Part shown: positions 36,224-45,429 of the stretch, one piece after another
How the letters are laid out: each line of letters begins with the position of its first letter
How positions within the stretch are numbered: the stretch's first letter is position 1
Origin: Pedobacter sp.
Lineage (GTDB): Bacteria > Bacteroidota > Bacteroidia > Sphingobacteriales > Sphingobacteriaceae
Direction of reading: 5' to 3'
DNA: 63,496 nucleotides
NCBI RefSeq assembly: GCF_031119335.1
Contig: NZ_JAVHXT010000014.1
Span: 56,283-119,778, forward strand
The notes under the pieces: model-generated
Databases searched by the model: none
Told to the model about the DNA's origin: nothing
The model's input: only the letters and a program-made list of their open reading frames with translations
Translations under genes and position numbers: made by a program

Positions 36224-38086
36224 TTACTGCATTACAAATTTTGTGGCTTTGCTTTCGCCTTTAAGCTGTAATTTAAGGATATAGATACCTGTGCTGGCTT
36301 CAACAGGAACTTCAAATTGATTTAGTTGACCCGTAGTTACAAGCATTGTTTTTTTAGCAATGATTTTTCCATTCATATCAATAACAGCTAATTGGGCTTC
36401 GCCTACTTTATCACTATAAAAACTACCATTAACGGCTTTTTTCCCTGCGGTGGTATAAGCTGTTAACTGATCAATAGTTTGCAAATTATTTATCGATACC
36501 GTTTTTGATAGCTCATGATCTCCATTATAATCTACCTGTTTCAATTGGTAGTATAAGGTACCAGCAGGAGCATTAGTATCGATATAAGTATAATTTATTG
36601 GTGTATTGGAATTTCCAGATCCTGTAACAGTACCTATCACCTTAAATTCTGAGCCTTGAGAGCGCAACACGTCAAAATGGGAATTATTTGTTTCAGATGC
36701 AGTAGCCCATTTCAACACTACCGATTTACCTTGGTTTTGAGCAGTAAAAGAGGTGAGTTTAACAGGTGTTACAGAAGAAACTGTACCCCCTATGGCCAAA
36801 CTGTTGGCAACAATAGTAGTGGTTCCACCTACATTATCATACCTTCCTATGGAGATACTGCCCCCAGTACTACCCGTTGCTCCCCATACATATAAACGCA
36901 AAGTAACCGTTGCTCCGCTAGCAACATTTTGAAGCTGTGGAACATTGGCCAAGTTAACACTTGGTTGTGCGAAACCTAAAGTAGCCTCAAACTGTACTGT
37001 TCCTGCACCTCCCACTACATCATTAAACGAACTGCCATCTAAACTATACCTCCACTGATAATTTACAGCGCCGATAGAACTCCTTCTCAAAGTAACATCT
37101 AAAGATGATAATGAAACAATATTATTTGGCTTAGCCTTTACCGTAACCTGATAATAGTCGTCTTGGCTAATGGCTTCATTCAAGGTAGGTCTATTATTGG
37201 TGGTTTCGTTAAAATCTTTAAGATTTGAAGCTATACTATGACGTATACCACTTGAAGCAGGAATTAAACCAGCACCACGAGTTAAGGTAGAAAGCTCGAT
37301 ATTACTATGAACGGTAGTTGCATTAAATGTTTCCTGCAAACCAGTTTCATTTGCAAAATCAAACCCTAGAAGGGTCTTTTCCACCTCAGGACTTGCTGTT
37401 CCATGTATCGCCAAAGGGAAATACGTAGCATCGTTAGCTGTACCTCTACCAAAAGCCGATGTTCCTGCCAAGGCTGTAGCACCCCATACATAAAGCCTAA
37501 GCATCAGTTTATCATTACCACTTAGGTTTTGTAAAGCGGGGATAGACGATAAGTTTGTATACACAGGCGTACCAGTATCTAAAGTTTGGTCTGCTGTTAA
37601 TGTACCGCCTGGGTTGTTTGGAGCTATTTCGTATGTTGACGGGGTTAACTCAGTAAATGCTCCTCCATTTAGGCTATATTTCCAAATGTATTTGTTATGC
37701 CCTGTTCCCGTACGTCTAATATTCACTCTAATTTCAGACAATGCTAATTTAAAGCCAACTCTAGGAGAAACTTCAACCTCAAAATAGCTATTTTTTGTTT
37801 CCGCATCACCTTGTGTTGTTGGGATTTCGCCTGCAGTTGGAATGGTTACTGTATTGGTAGCCGCTGCAAATGCCCTAGCCAATGTAGAGGATGCTGGAGC
37901 AAGTCCATTTCCTCTTTTTAATATCGATCCTGATAAAGCAGGATGAAGTGAAGTAGCTAAATGAGTTAATTCCTGACCAGTTGTATTTCTAGAATCAACG
38001 CTAAACTGCCAAGCCAACAACCGCTCTTGGCTATAAATATTGCCACTAAACAAGGCAATACACATTATTAGTAAAAGTCTTTTCAT
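36224..38086 (-). CDS. T9SS-sorted protein made of two accessory modules, no catalytic domain
   Basis: 620 residues. A signal peptide (MKRLLLIMCIALFSGNIYSQ) is followed directly by two copies of the module found in the upstream-adjacent 1017-residue protein (about 22-235 and 243-437): LKRGNGLAPASS / LTRGAGLIPASS, RRTGTGHNKYIWKYSLNGG / LRRSSIGAVNYQWRYSLDG, and LMLRLYVWGATA / VTLRLYVWGATG. A fibronectin-like stretch (about 440-535, SETNNSHFDVLRS) and a T9SS type A tail (about 548-620, AQLAVIDMNGKIIAKK) follow. It looks like a binding or structural surface protein. Its start lies 24 bp after the preceding gene in the operon. Confidence 0.82.
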   Translation of the reverse strand: MKRLLLIMCIALFSGNIYSQERLLAWQFSVDSRNTTGQELTHLATSLHPALSGSILKRGNGLAPASSTLARAFAAATNTVTIPTAGEIPTTQGDAETKNSYFEVEVSPRVGFKLALSEIRVNIRRTGTGHNKYIWKYSLNGGAFTELTPSTYEIAPNNPGGTLTADQTLDTGTPVYTNLSSIPALQNLSGNDKLMLRLYVWGATALAGTSAFGRGTANDATYFPLAIHGTASPEVEKTLLGFDFANETGLQETFNATTVHSNIELSTLTRGAGLIPASSGIRHSIASNLKDFNETTNNRPTLNEAISQDDYYQVTVKAKPNNIVSLSSLDVTLRRSSIGAVNYQWRYSLDGSSFNDVVGGAGTVQFEATLGFAQPSVNLANVPQLQNVASGATVTLRLYVWGATGSTGGSISIGRYDNVGGTTTIVANSLAIGGTVSSVTPVKLTSFTAQNQGKSVVLKWATASETNNSHFDVLRSQGSEFKVIGTVTGSGNSNTPINYTYIDTNAPAGTLYYQLKQVDYNGDHELSKTVSINNLQTIDQLTAYTTAGKKAVNGSFYSDKVGEAQLAVIDMNGKIIAKKTMLVTTGQLNQFEVPVEASTGIYILKLQLKGESKATKFVMQ

Positions 38087-38110
38087 ATCATTTTATTTAA
38101 GGTTGAATAT

Positions 38111-38686
38111 TTAATTTTCATAGATGGTGAAATCGTCTACGCACAATCTGCCATTTTTAATACTTGGATTTTCTTCCATAGAACCTAAGCCAAGTTTTTG
38201 AATGCGAAAACGTACCTTTCCTTTAACATCGATATCAAAAGATGCCGTTTTTGCTTGCGCATTAGCATCACTAATATCTTCTCCTACCTGTTTCCATGAT
38301 TTACCACCGTTTACCGAATACTCTAAACGGAAAGTGCTAGAGGCGTCATCTCTAAATGAGCCATAAAGAAAAGTAACTTTAGAAGCACCATTAGGCACAT
38401 CAAAATTCATTTGTAAATAGCCCGGTATACTTTTATTCTGTGCAAAACGAACACCCTGTTTTCCATCTGGGTTAAACCTATCTTTACCTTTCAAGTTGGC
38501 TAAAATCACTTGGTCAAAAGCCCAAGTACCTGTTTTCAAAAGCACATTTTTCTTGGCATAACTAGATTTGGTTTCTTGATCTGGTTCTTCAAACGTTTCA
38601 GGAAAACCTTGATAAACATTCTTTTGTTGAGCAAAGCCAACTATTGTACAAAAACATAAGCTTATAATAAAAACTACCTTTCTCAT
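38111..38686 (-). CDS. Secreted protein, paralogue of the DUF5689 protein C-terminus
   Basis: 191 residues with signal peptide (MRKVVFIISLCFCTIVGFAQ). The mature protein is one all-beta domain: YQGFPETFE, SSYAKKNVLLKTGTWAFDQV, YLQMNFDVPNGASKVTFLYG, FRLEYSVNGGKSWKQVG, VRFRIQKLGLGS and GRLCVDDFTIYEN. It aligns throughout with residues about 250-411 of the DUF5689 lipoprotein encoded 48 bp upstream. Related domains accompany secreted hydrolases in Bacteroidota, so a ligand-binding role is possible. No enzymatic motif is seen. Confidence 0.78.
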   Translation of the reverse strand: MRKVVFIISLCFCTIVGFAQQKNVYQGFPETFEEPDQETKSSYAKKNVLLKTGTWAFDQVILANLKGKDRFNPDGKQGVRFAQNKSIPGYLQMNFDVPNGASKVTFLYGSFRDDASSTFRLEYSVNGGKSWKQVGEDISDANAQAKTASFDIDVKGKVRFRIQKLGLGSMEENPSIKNGRLCVDDFTIYEN

Positions 38687-38734
38687 TCTTCTTCTATTTT
38701 AAATTTCTAATTCAATTCTTCGATATCACTATCA

Positions 38735-39970
38735 CTAATTATTTGCGTATACAGCGAAGTTGTCTACGTTGAGCCTTCCATTAAACACAGTGATATTATC
38801 TGTGGTGCCCAAACCTAGCTTATGTATCCTGAACCTTACATTACCTGATATATTTACCATATAGGTGATATACTTATAAGTACTGGAAGCATCTGTAATT
38901 ACATTGCCAATGGAGGTCCATGAAGTACCACTATTGATAGAATACTGCAATTCAAAAGAGCTAGAAGCATCGGTAGAAAAACTGCCATAAGTAAAGGTTA
39001 CCTTACTCGCTCCTTGTGTTAAGTTAAAGTTCATCTGCAAATAAGCAGAAGTGGTTAAGTTCTGATTAAAACGAACTGCTTGTAATGTTGGCGGTAGTTT
39101 TCTATCTGTTGATGAAGCCCCTAACATAGAATTAGCAAAATTCCAAACCCTTGAATTTAAAGTAACTGTAGCTGTGGCATAAGAGGTTTTAGTAGCCCCT
39201 TCAAATGATTCTGGAAAGCCTGCATACACTGCACCAGCTTCATTTAAAATATCATTTTCGGAACGAGGCCATAGTTTTATTTCCGTAGCACTTCCCGTAT
39301 TAGCTACTATTGGAATACCTAAAAAAGTGGCACTTCCTTTGGTTAGCTTGTTGGCAAAAGAAGCTCCTTCTTCTGTGTGCAGTTTTATATTTCTTGTAGA
39401 ACCATCAGAGATCTCTTTATCTCCTTTATAAGGCTGATTGACATCGGCAGCATTGATAAAATAAGCTGCATTTATTTTAACCAGTGTGCATTCATAATTA
39501 TTTTTCAGACTATCCAACATATAAGCCGTTACCTCTACTGGATTTACCGTATTATTGGCCGATATTTTCTGCACTTTGTCTGCTGCTACACCCGTTACCT
39601 GTAAACTGCCATTAACACTCTTAAGGGTTGCGCCATCAATAGTTACCACCACAGAATCTCCATATTGATAGGTAGTTGAAGTTGAATTAGTAGCTATTCC
39701 AATTCCTCTTACCGCACCCTTCTTATAACCTTGTAAAATAAACGCTCCTGGTGCAATATTCCCATTCGAAGGTTCTGAGATTACTATTCCTCTAATCTGA
39801 TAAGCCCCCTTCATGTTGGTTTTATTCAAGCCGACATCACTACCTTTAAAAAGCTTTTTCAAATCTGAAATTGCTATAATTGAGCTAGGATCTCCTTGAT
39901 AGTATTCTCTTTTATCGCAGCCTAATAATACTACTGTAGTTAACAAGGCTAATAAATATATCTTCTTCAT
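38735..39970 (-). CDS. DUF5689-domain surface lipoprotein
   Basis: 411 residues. The lipobox VVLLGC gives lipidated Cys18. The DUF5689 region spans about 30-240 (ISDLKKLFKG, YQIRGIVISEPSNGNIAPGA, QYGDSVVVTIDGATLKSVNG). The C-terminal third is a beta domain paralogous to the adjacent 191-residue protein (YAGFPESFE to GRLNVDNFAVYAN). DUF5689 proteins are regularly encoded after SusC/SusD pairs and are probably surface lipoproteins that assist substrate capture. The gene is 18 bp after susD. Confidence 0.85.
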   Translation of the reverse strand: MKKIYLLALLTTVVLLGCDKREYYQGDPSSIIAISDLKKLFKGSDVGLNKTNMKGAYQIRGIVISEPSNGNIAPGAFILQGYKKGAVRGIGIATNSTSTTYQYGDSVVVTIDGATLKSVNGSLQVTGVAADKVQKISANNTVNPVEVTAYMLDSLKNNYECTLVKINAAYFINAADVNQPYKGDKEISDGSTRNIKLHTEEGASFANKLTKGSATFLGIPIVANTGSATEIKLWPRSENDILNEAGAVYAGFPESFEGATKTSYATATVTLNSRVWNFANSMLGASSTDRKLPPTLQAVRFNQNLTTSAYLQMNFNLTQGASKVTFTYGSFSTDASSSFELQYSINSGTSWTSIGNVITDASSTYKYITYMVNISGNVRFRIHKLGLGTTDNITVFNGRLNVDNFAVYANN

Positions 39971-39988
39971 AATATTCTCTTATGATGA

Positions 39989-41461
39989 TTAATTAGGTGT
40001 TTGCCACCAAACTTTTGTAAGCATATTATCTGCCCCTTGTTGGCCAATAGCTTGATCTAAATTTTGCTTATTTGTGGAGTATAGATAAACTGGATAAATT
40101 AAACGGGTTGGCATTTCTCCGTTATTTCTTAAGCCCGCCCCCTTAGGTAAAATTGGATATCCCGTGCGTCTATACTCGTACCATTGCTGAAAATCGGTGT
40201 AGTACAAGGCATAATATTTTTGTCCATGTATTCTTTCTAATTTCCCTGGAAGGCCTAAGGTTTCATCCCATACCACATCGGGCTTAGTAAGGTGTCCAGT
40301 TGGTAAAGTAAGTCCCCACAAAGTGATACCATTGGTGATGCCATTATCATAATAAGTCTTGGCATTACCATTAAAGTAGCCTCTTACAGCAGCCTCAGCT
40401 AACATAAACTGAACCTCCGCGTAGTTAATTACGTTTCCTAAAAGTGGTTCGTTCATTAATGCTGGTAAAGGTTTAGATTTTCGTTGCGGCACCACACCCG
40501 CTTCAAATCCTGAGGGCATACCCGCATATTGACCTAAATATAAATCTGCCCATTTGGTAATCCGTGGATCGCCCCAATCCATTAAATTCTTCACAAAAAA
40601 CTCGGCATAGCCTGGCGATACCCAGTCCGCTGGTCTCCATATCGCAAAAGGCGATCTATAAGGGTCGGCACCTGTCCACTTTAATATTGCCGATTCTGCA
40701 TTAGAAGCAATAAGCGGATAGGTTGAAACTTTTGTTTCTGCTATTTCCTTTATTTTAGCCGCTACTTCTGTAGGTTTCTTGGCAGATATTCTTAACAATA
40801 AACGTAGATAGATGGAGTTTCCAAATTTCCTCCAATTTAAAGCCACACCATTATACAACGGATCTGCCGAAACCTGATCAGCTGGTAAATTAGAACCTAT
40901 AGTTAGTAGCGTATTTGCTTCTTCAAGTTTCCTTAGAAGATCTGTATAGATATCTTCTTGTTTATCAAATTTTGGAAGAAAAATGCCTTCCTTTGCTTTA
41001 GCTGCATCTGTATAAGGGCAGTTGCCATACATATCAGTGATTAAAGACATCACCCAAGCATCTAGAATTAAAGAAATTCCCATGTAGGTTTTTCCTTGTG
41101 TTTCACCTATGGCATCTCTTTTTTTGCCGGAAGAATAAATATCCCTGATATTGGTCAATTGTAGATACCAATTGTTCCACATACTTGTAGCCTCGGTTGG
41201 TCTAATATCATACCTATGTATACGTCCTTCGGTATCTCCCTGATCTACATGCACCTGCATCAACTCATTATTAACCCGCTGATTTCGGGTCATGTTGCGT
41301 GAAACCAAATCGGTAATGGCTGGAGCAAGTAGCGTTTGCGGTAATGCCAAGGTACTGCTATTAGGGTTTACCGCCAACTCCTTAAAATCCTTAGTGCATG
41401 ATGGCAAGATAAATACAGCCAGCAAAAAGGCAATTTTTATATAATTTTTATAATTTCTCAT
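39989..41461 (-). CDS. SusD/RagB-type surface glycan-binding lipoprotein
   Basis: 490 residues. Lipobox FILPSC gives Cys22, followed by TKDFKELAVNPNSST, typical of the SusD_like_2/3 branch. Helical TPR-like sequence and the late region NYAEVQFMLAEAAVRGYF, with YADFQQWYEYRRTGYP-like FQQWYEYRRTGYPILPKG, match the family. It forms the lid of the SusC transporter encoded 12 bp upstream. The cargo cannot be read from sequence, but the operon's sialidase-fold proteins suggest an acidic or complex glycan fragment. Confidence 0.92.
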   Translation of the reverse strand: MRNYKNYIKIAFLLAVFILPSCTKDFKELAVNPNSSTLALPQTLLAPAITDLVSRNMTRNQRVNNELMQVHVDQGDTEGRIHRYDIRPTEATSMWNNWYLQLTNIRDIYSSGKKRDAIGETQGKTYMGISLILDAWVMSLITDMYGNCPYTDAAKAKEGIFLPKFDKQEDIYTDLLRKLEEANTLLTIGSNLPADQVSADPLYNGVALNWRKFGNSIYLRLLLRISAKKPTEVAAKIKEIAETKVSTYPLIASNAESAILKWTGADPYRSPFAIWRPADWVSPGYAEFFVKNLMDWGDPRITKWADLYLGQYAGMPSGFEAGVVPQRKSKPLPALMNEPLLGNVINYAEVQFMLAEAAVRGYFNGNAKTYYDNGITNGITLWGLTLPTGHLTKPDVVWDETLGLPGKLERIHGQKYYALYYTDFQQWYEYRRTGYPILPKGAGLRNNGEMPTRLIYPVYLYSTNKQNLDQAIGQQGADNMLTKVWWQTPN

Positions 41462-41473
41462 GATGCTGATATC

Positions 41474-44400
41474 TTAAATGCCAATAGTAAAATTAAAGCC
41501 AAAAGTTCTTGTTGATGGGAATTGAGCTACCTCGAAGCCTCTATCAATAGTGCCGTTGTTAAGTGTTCCAAATTCTGGATCGTATGCAGGCCAACTAGAC
41601 CAAATGAAAAGATCTCGACCATAAACACCAACGGTGAATTTTTGCGTCTTAAATTTCTTGTTGAGCTTTGCGTTAAATGTATAATCTAGCCTCGCCTCCC
41701 TAAATTTTATAAAGTTGGTGCTGTAGGTATTTCCTTCAGCGTTGGCTCTAGCTCCCATTGCGGTGTAATAGGTGACGATGTTTTCTGCTATCACATCGTT
41801 AGGTCTAAAAGTACCATCCGAATTTCTAATGACCCCTTTTCCAATAATTCCGTTATCACGGCCAGGCAACGAGCTTTTCAATTTACCAAACTCCATGTTT
41901 ACGGCGTTGGTAGTAGAATAAGCTACTCCGCCATATTGTCCATCAAAAAGCATGTTAAGCTTAAACTGACGGAACCTAAACTCCTGCCCTATACTGGCCT
42001 TCCATTTTGGAGTAACGTTTCCCAGATAAACCATGTCTGTCGTTAATAATGGATAGCCATTCTCAAATATAATTTCTCCTTGTGGCGAACGTTGATAGCC
42101 TACACCATACAATGCGGCCATATTACCTCCAACCCTGGCTTCTACTACCGCCGAAGATGATGGGCCTGTTTGTAAGGTTAGAGAAGGTAAATCATTGGTC
42201 AAAGAAAGTACCTCATTAATATTTACCGAGTAGGTAGAGAATATCTTCCAATTTAAACCCTTAGGCTTTTTAAGCAGTTGATAATCTGCCTCAATTTCTA
42301 AGCCTTTGTTCATCACCTCTCCAGAATTTACAGTAGCTGTATTTACGCCTGTAGACCTATCAAGGCCAGCTGCCAATATTTGATTTTTTGTATTGCTCTT
42401 ATATAAGGTAAAGCTTAACCCTGCTCTGTTCTTTAACAATTTTAAATCGGCTCCTACTTCTATACTGGTAGTATATAAGGGCTTTAGGTTAGGATTAGCC
42501 AAACTAGTTTGATTATAAAGCCCACCGGGAAACGAAACTGCAGGGGTATAACCTACAAAAGTTTGATACGGTATGTTTCTTCCGCTTCCCACGCCTGCAA
42601 ACGAAGCTCTAACTTTTGCGTAAGAAATAACTTTTGGCAAATTCACCATATCCGAAACAATGCCACTTAAGTTTACCGAAGGATAAAAAAATGAGACATT
42701 ATCGGTAGAGGTTGGTGTTGCTAAAACAGAATTCCAATCGTTACGCCCAGTTACATCTAAAAAGAGATAATTGTTATAGCTAAAGTTCGCAAAGCCATAC
42801 AAACTATTGATTACGTACTGACTTCTATACGGCGTAACCCTTAATACATCTTTACTATTGGCTAGCGTAAATATTTGCGGGTAAATCAAGGCATTAGAAA
42901 AAATATCATCGCTTACGTAACTGTTTTGTAAATGGCTACCTCCTGCCGATACACTGGCTTGAAATTTATTGCTGATCTTTTTGTTATATCTAAATAGGAA
43001 ATCGGAATTAGATTCTTGAGAGTAAATATTTTGGGTTCTGTACATTCCTTCTTTAAATTTTTCGGTATCAAATGGGCGTTGTTGAGACCTTTTATCCGTA
43101 GAAAAATCTAAAGAGGTTCTTACCATCAAACTGAAATCTTTCGTGAACTTGTAAGTAGCATTGATATTTCCAGTAATTCCATGTCTATTGCTTTTATTAA
43201 GCATTTCGTTGGCTATTACATAAGGATTGTCTGGGTTAGGACTAAATGGATATCGTTGTAAGATGCCTTCTTGCCCTGGCACCCAGTAATCTTTTAACCA
43301 ATCTAAACTTCCATTAGGTACCCAAAAAATGGTCCAGTACATAATGGTTTGGTTGTTGTAACCGGTAGACGGCAAATTATCGCTCCATTTATTGGTGTAG
43401 TTTATTTTACTAGAGATACTTAGCTTCTCATTAACCACATGGCTTGCCGATAACGAAACAGTATTTCTTTTGTAGCCGGTATTAGGTATAATCCAATCGT
43501 TATCTACGTTTGTTAACGAAAATCTTATTTTGGTGTCCTTATTTCCACCATCAAGGGTGATAGAATTGGTGAAAGTTTTGCCTACTTCAAAGAAATCTTT
43601 CACCGCATTTGGATAAGCAATCCAAGGTGTTCTTTCTGCTCCTCTTCCATTGGTAGCAGGATCGTACTGATAATACGATTGCCCTTCAAATTTAGGTCCC
43701 CAGGCGGCACTTGTACTTCTGGTGGTTGCCCCGTCAACGGTAGTTCCCCACGAATAGTAAGTATCAGTAGTTCCCTGTCCGTATTCGTATTGCCAATCTG
43801 GCCATCTGGAAATTTGCTCTATAGAAGAATTCGAATTTAAGGTTACTCCTATTACTCCTTTTTTAGATTGCCCAGATTTTGTAGTGATAATGATGGCACC
43901 ATTTGCACCTCGTTGACCGTATAAAGCGGCTGCTCCGGGACCTTTTAATACGTTTACACTTTCTATATCTTCTGGGTTAATGTCATTTAATCCGCTACCA
44001 AAATCTGCAGGCGAATCTGCATTGGCATAAGCGTTATCACCGGTTCCCACCATCCTTCCACTGCCGTGATTAATTACCACGCCATCTACCACAATTAATG
44101 CATCATTTGCTCCAGTAAGATTGCTTTCTCCTCTTAAAATAATGGAATTTGAACCTGTTGGACCACCACCAGAACGCACCAAGTTCAAACCTGCCACCTT
44201 ACCTGATAGGGCGTCTGTCCAGTTGTTAGAAATGGCATCCGTCAACTCTTCTGCTTTAACCACCCTATTGGCATAGCCTAAACTTTTTTCCTCACGGGTG
44301 ATACCTAAGGCCGTTACTACAACCCTTTCTTCGAGTATAATGGCATCTACCTGTAACGCAAAGTTTTTCGTTGTAATTTTACCTGCCTCTGCTTTTACAT

Positions 44401-44698
44401 TTGTTTCTGTAATGGTTTTATACGATAGATAAGAAACTACCAAAGTGTAGGTACCTTCGGGCAACACAGCATTATATTCGCCAGCATTGTTAGAAGCGAT
44501 ATTTCTATTACCGGGTGTTATTTTTATACTGGCGCCAGGTATAGGTTGCCCCTCATTATCGATAACTTTCCCTTTAATGGTTCCGGTTTTTTGAGCATGC
44601 GAAGAAAATGCTGAAACCGTTACCAGACAGAAGAATATCATCATCTTTAAAAACAAGCTCCTAAAAGGGAATAAATATTTTAAGTTTTTTTGATGCAT
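41474..44698 (-). CDS. SusC/RagA-type TonB-dependent transporter
   Basis: About 1074 residues from the ATG at 44698 (MHQKNLKYLFPFRSLFLKMM); the longer frame begins at a TTG and is unlikely. A signal peptide (to SSHAQ) is followed by CarboxypepD_reg (about 38-120, GTIKGKVIDNEGQPIPGASI). The plug carries VVTALGITREEKSLGYA, ANDALIVVDGV and LKGPGAAALYGQRGANGAII. A 22-strand barrel ends the protein (final FNFTIGI). It has no N-terminal STN domain, so it does not signal through a FecR. With SusD it imports oligosaccharides across the outer membrane by TonB energy. Confidence 0.95.
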   Translation of the reverse strand: MHQKNLKYLFPFRSLFLKMMIFFCLVTVSAFSSHAQKTGTIKGKVIDNEGQPIPGASIKITPGNRNIASNNAGEYNAVLPEGTYTLVVSYLSYKTITETNVKAEAGKITTKNFALQVDAIILEERVVVTALGITREEKSLGYANRVVKAEELTDAISNNWTDALSGKVAGLNLVRSGGGPTGSNSIILRGESNLTGANDALIVVDGVVINHGSGRMVGTGDNAYANADSPADFGSGLNDINPEDIESVNVLKGPGAAALYGQRGANGAIIITTKSGQSKKGVIGVTLNSNSSIEQISRWPDWQYEYGQGTTDTYYSWGTTVDGATTRSTSAAWGPKFEGQSYYQYDPATNGRGAERTPWIAYPNAVKDFFEVGKTFTNSITLDGGNKDTKIRFSLTNVDNDWIIPNTGYKRNTVSLSASHVVNEKLSISSKINYTNKWSDNLPSTGYNNQTIMYWTIFWVPNGSLDWLKDYWVPGQEGILQRYPFSPNPDNPYVIANEMLNKSNRHGITGNINATYKFTKDFSLMVRTSLDFSTDKRSQQRPFDTEKFKEGMYRTQNIYSQESNSDFLFRYNKKISNKFQASVSAGGSHLQNSYVSDDIFSNALIYPQIFTLANSKDVLRVTPYRSQYVINSLYGFANFSYNNYLFLDVTGRNDWNSVLATPTSTDNVSFFYPSVNLSGIVSDMVNLPKVISYAKVRASFAGVGSGRNIPYQTFVGYTPAVSFPGGLYNQTSLANPNLKPLYTTSIEVGADLKLLKNRAGLSFTLYKSNTKNQILAAGLDRSTGVNTATVNSGEVMNKGLEIEADYQLLKKPKGLNWKIFSTYSVNINEVLSLTNDLPSLTLQTGPSSSAVVEARVGGNMAALYGVGYQRSPQGEIIFENGYPLLTTDMVYLGNVTPKWKASIGQEFRFRQFKLNMLFDGQYGGVAYSTTNAVNMEFGKLKSSLPGRDNGIIGKGVIRNSDGTFRPNDVIAENIVTYYTAMGARANAEGNTYSTNFIKFREARLDYTFNAKLNKKFKTQKFTVGVYGRDLFIWSSWPAYDPEFGTLNNGTIDRGFEVAQFPSTRTFGFNFTIGI

Positions 44699-44785
44699 AA
44701 TTTGTTGGTTTATAAAATACTGGGCTAAAAACAACCCCTATCATCTATACAGATAATGTTTTAAGAGCGATAAGAACAAAATGAG

Positions 44786-45274
44786 TTATTTAAGTTTAAT
44801 TGCTTGCCTAGCTAAGAGGATAATTTCGTTTGATTTATTTTTCTTCCAGATACTAAGCACAGCGAGGTTAAATTCATCTGGTGGAGCACCCTTATTGTGA
44901 GTTTTGCAATTCCATATATTTCTTACCACAAATACTTCGTCTTCTTCCAAAACCTCTTGTGATGTAAAAGTTAATGCGGTAAATTTCGATGTTCCATTGC
45001 TAAATGCTTCAATGAACTGTTTCTTGTTTTCGACCAAACCATTGGAATGACCATAGCTTAGCTTATCTGAAGTAAGATTTTCGAGTGTTTTTAGATCTGC
45101 ATTTACCAACGCTGTTCTAAAACGTTCCAATGTTGAATTAAGCTGTGCATTTTGGCAAAAGCCGCTCGTTTTGAATGTTAAAAATAGTAATGTCAATAAT
45201 ACAGCTTTACACAAGATTGGTCTTGTGCAACTTATCAGAAACCTTTTGATGCCAAAAAAGCTTAACATTTTCAT
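44786..45274 (-). CDS. NTF2-like (SnoaL/DUF4440) exported protein
   Basis: 162 residues with a hydrophobic leader (about 20-36) ending near SGFCQ. The mature part is one NTF2-like cone: LERFRTALVNADLKTLENLT, KLSYGHSNGLVENKKQFIEA, FVVRNIWNCKTHNKGA and NLAVLSIWKKNKSNEIIL. Such proteins can be isomerases, hydrolases or binding proteins, and no specific activity is indicated. It is the first gene of the SusC operon (87 bp gap) and carries the operon's regulated promoter about 60 bp upstream of its ATG. Confidence 0.82.
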   Translation of the reverse strand: MKMLSFFGIKRFLISCTRPILCKAVLLTLLFLTFKTSGFCQNAQLNSTLERFRTALVNADLKTLENLTSDKLSYGHSNGLVENKKQFIEAFSNGTSKFTALTFTSQEVLEEDEVFVVRNIWNCKTHNKGAPPDEFNLAVLSIWKKNKSNEIILLARQAIKLK

Positions 45275-45336
45275 AAGAAATACATTTGGTTAGCGACAAA
45301 TACCTTTTTCAATTTATGAAGTGGCTTTGTCTATAT

Positions 45337-45403
45337 CAAATTTCCCACTAATCGGCGTTCACCAAATCCATGCAATTATCCTTTTCTTCTAAAAAATTAG
45401 CAT
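45337..45403 (-). promoter_or_regulatory. Predicted AraC-type operator and promoter of the NTF2-SusC-SusD operon
   Basis: On the plus strand the half-sites are CAATTATCCT (45373-45382) and AAATTAGCAT (45394-45403), 21 bp apart. Twenty-eight bases closer to the gene is CAAATTTC (45337-45344), read on the minus strand as GAAATTTG, a variant of the Bacteroidota -7 box TAnnTTTG. The same geometry occurs before two other genes of the locus. The spacer TTCTTCTA next to the second half-site also matches the BASS operon site. Confidence 0.7.
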
Positions 45404-45429
45404 GAAATATCCATCGCTCATTTATATAA

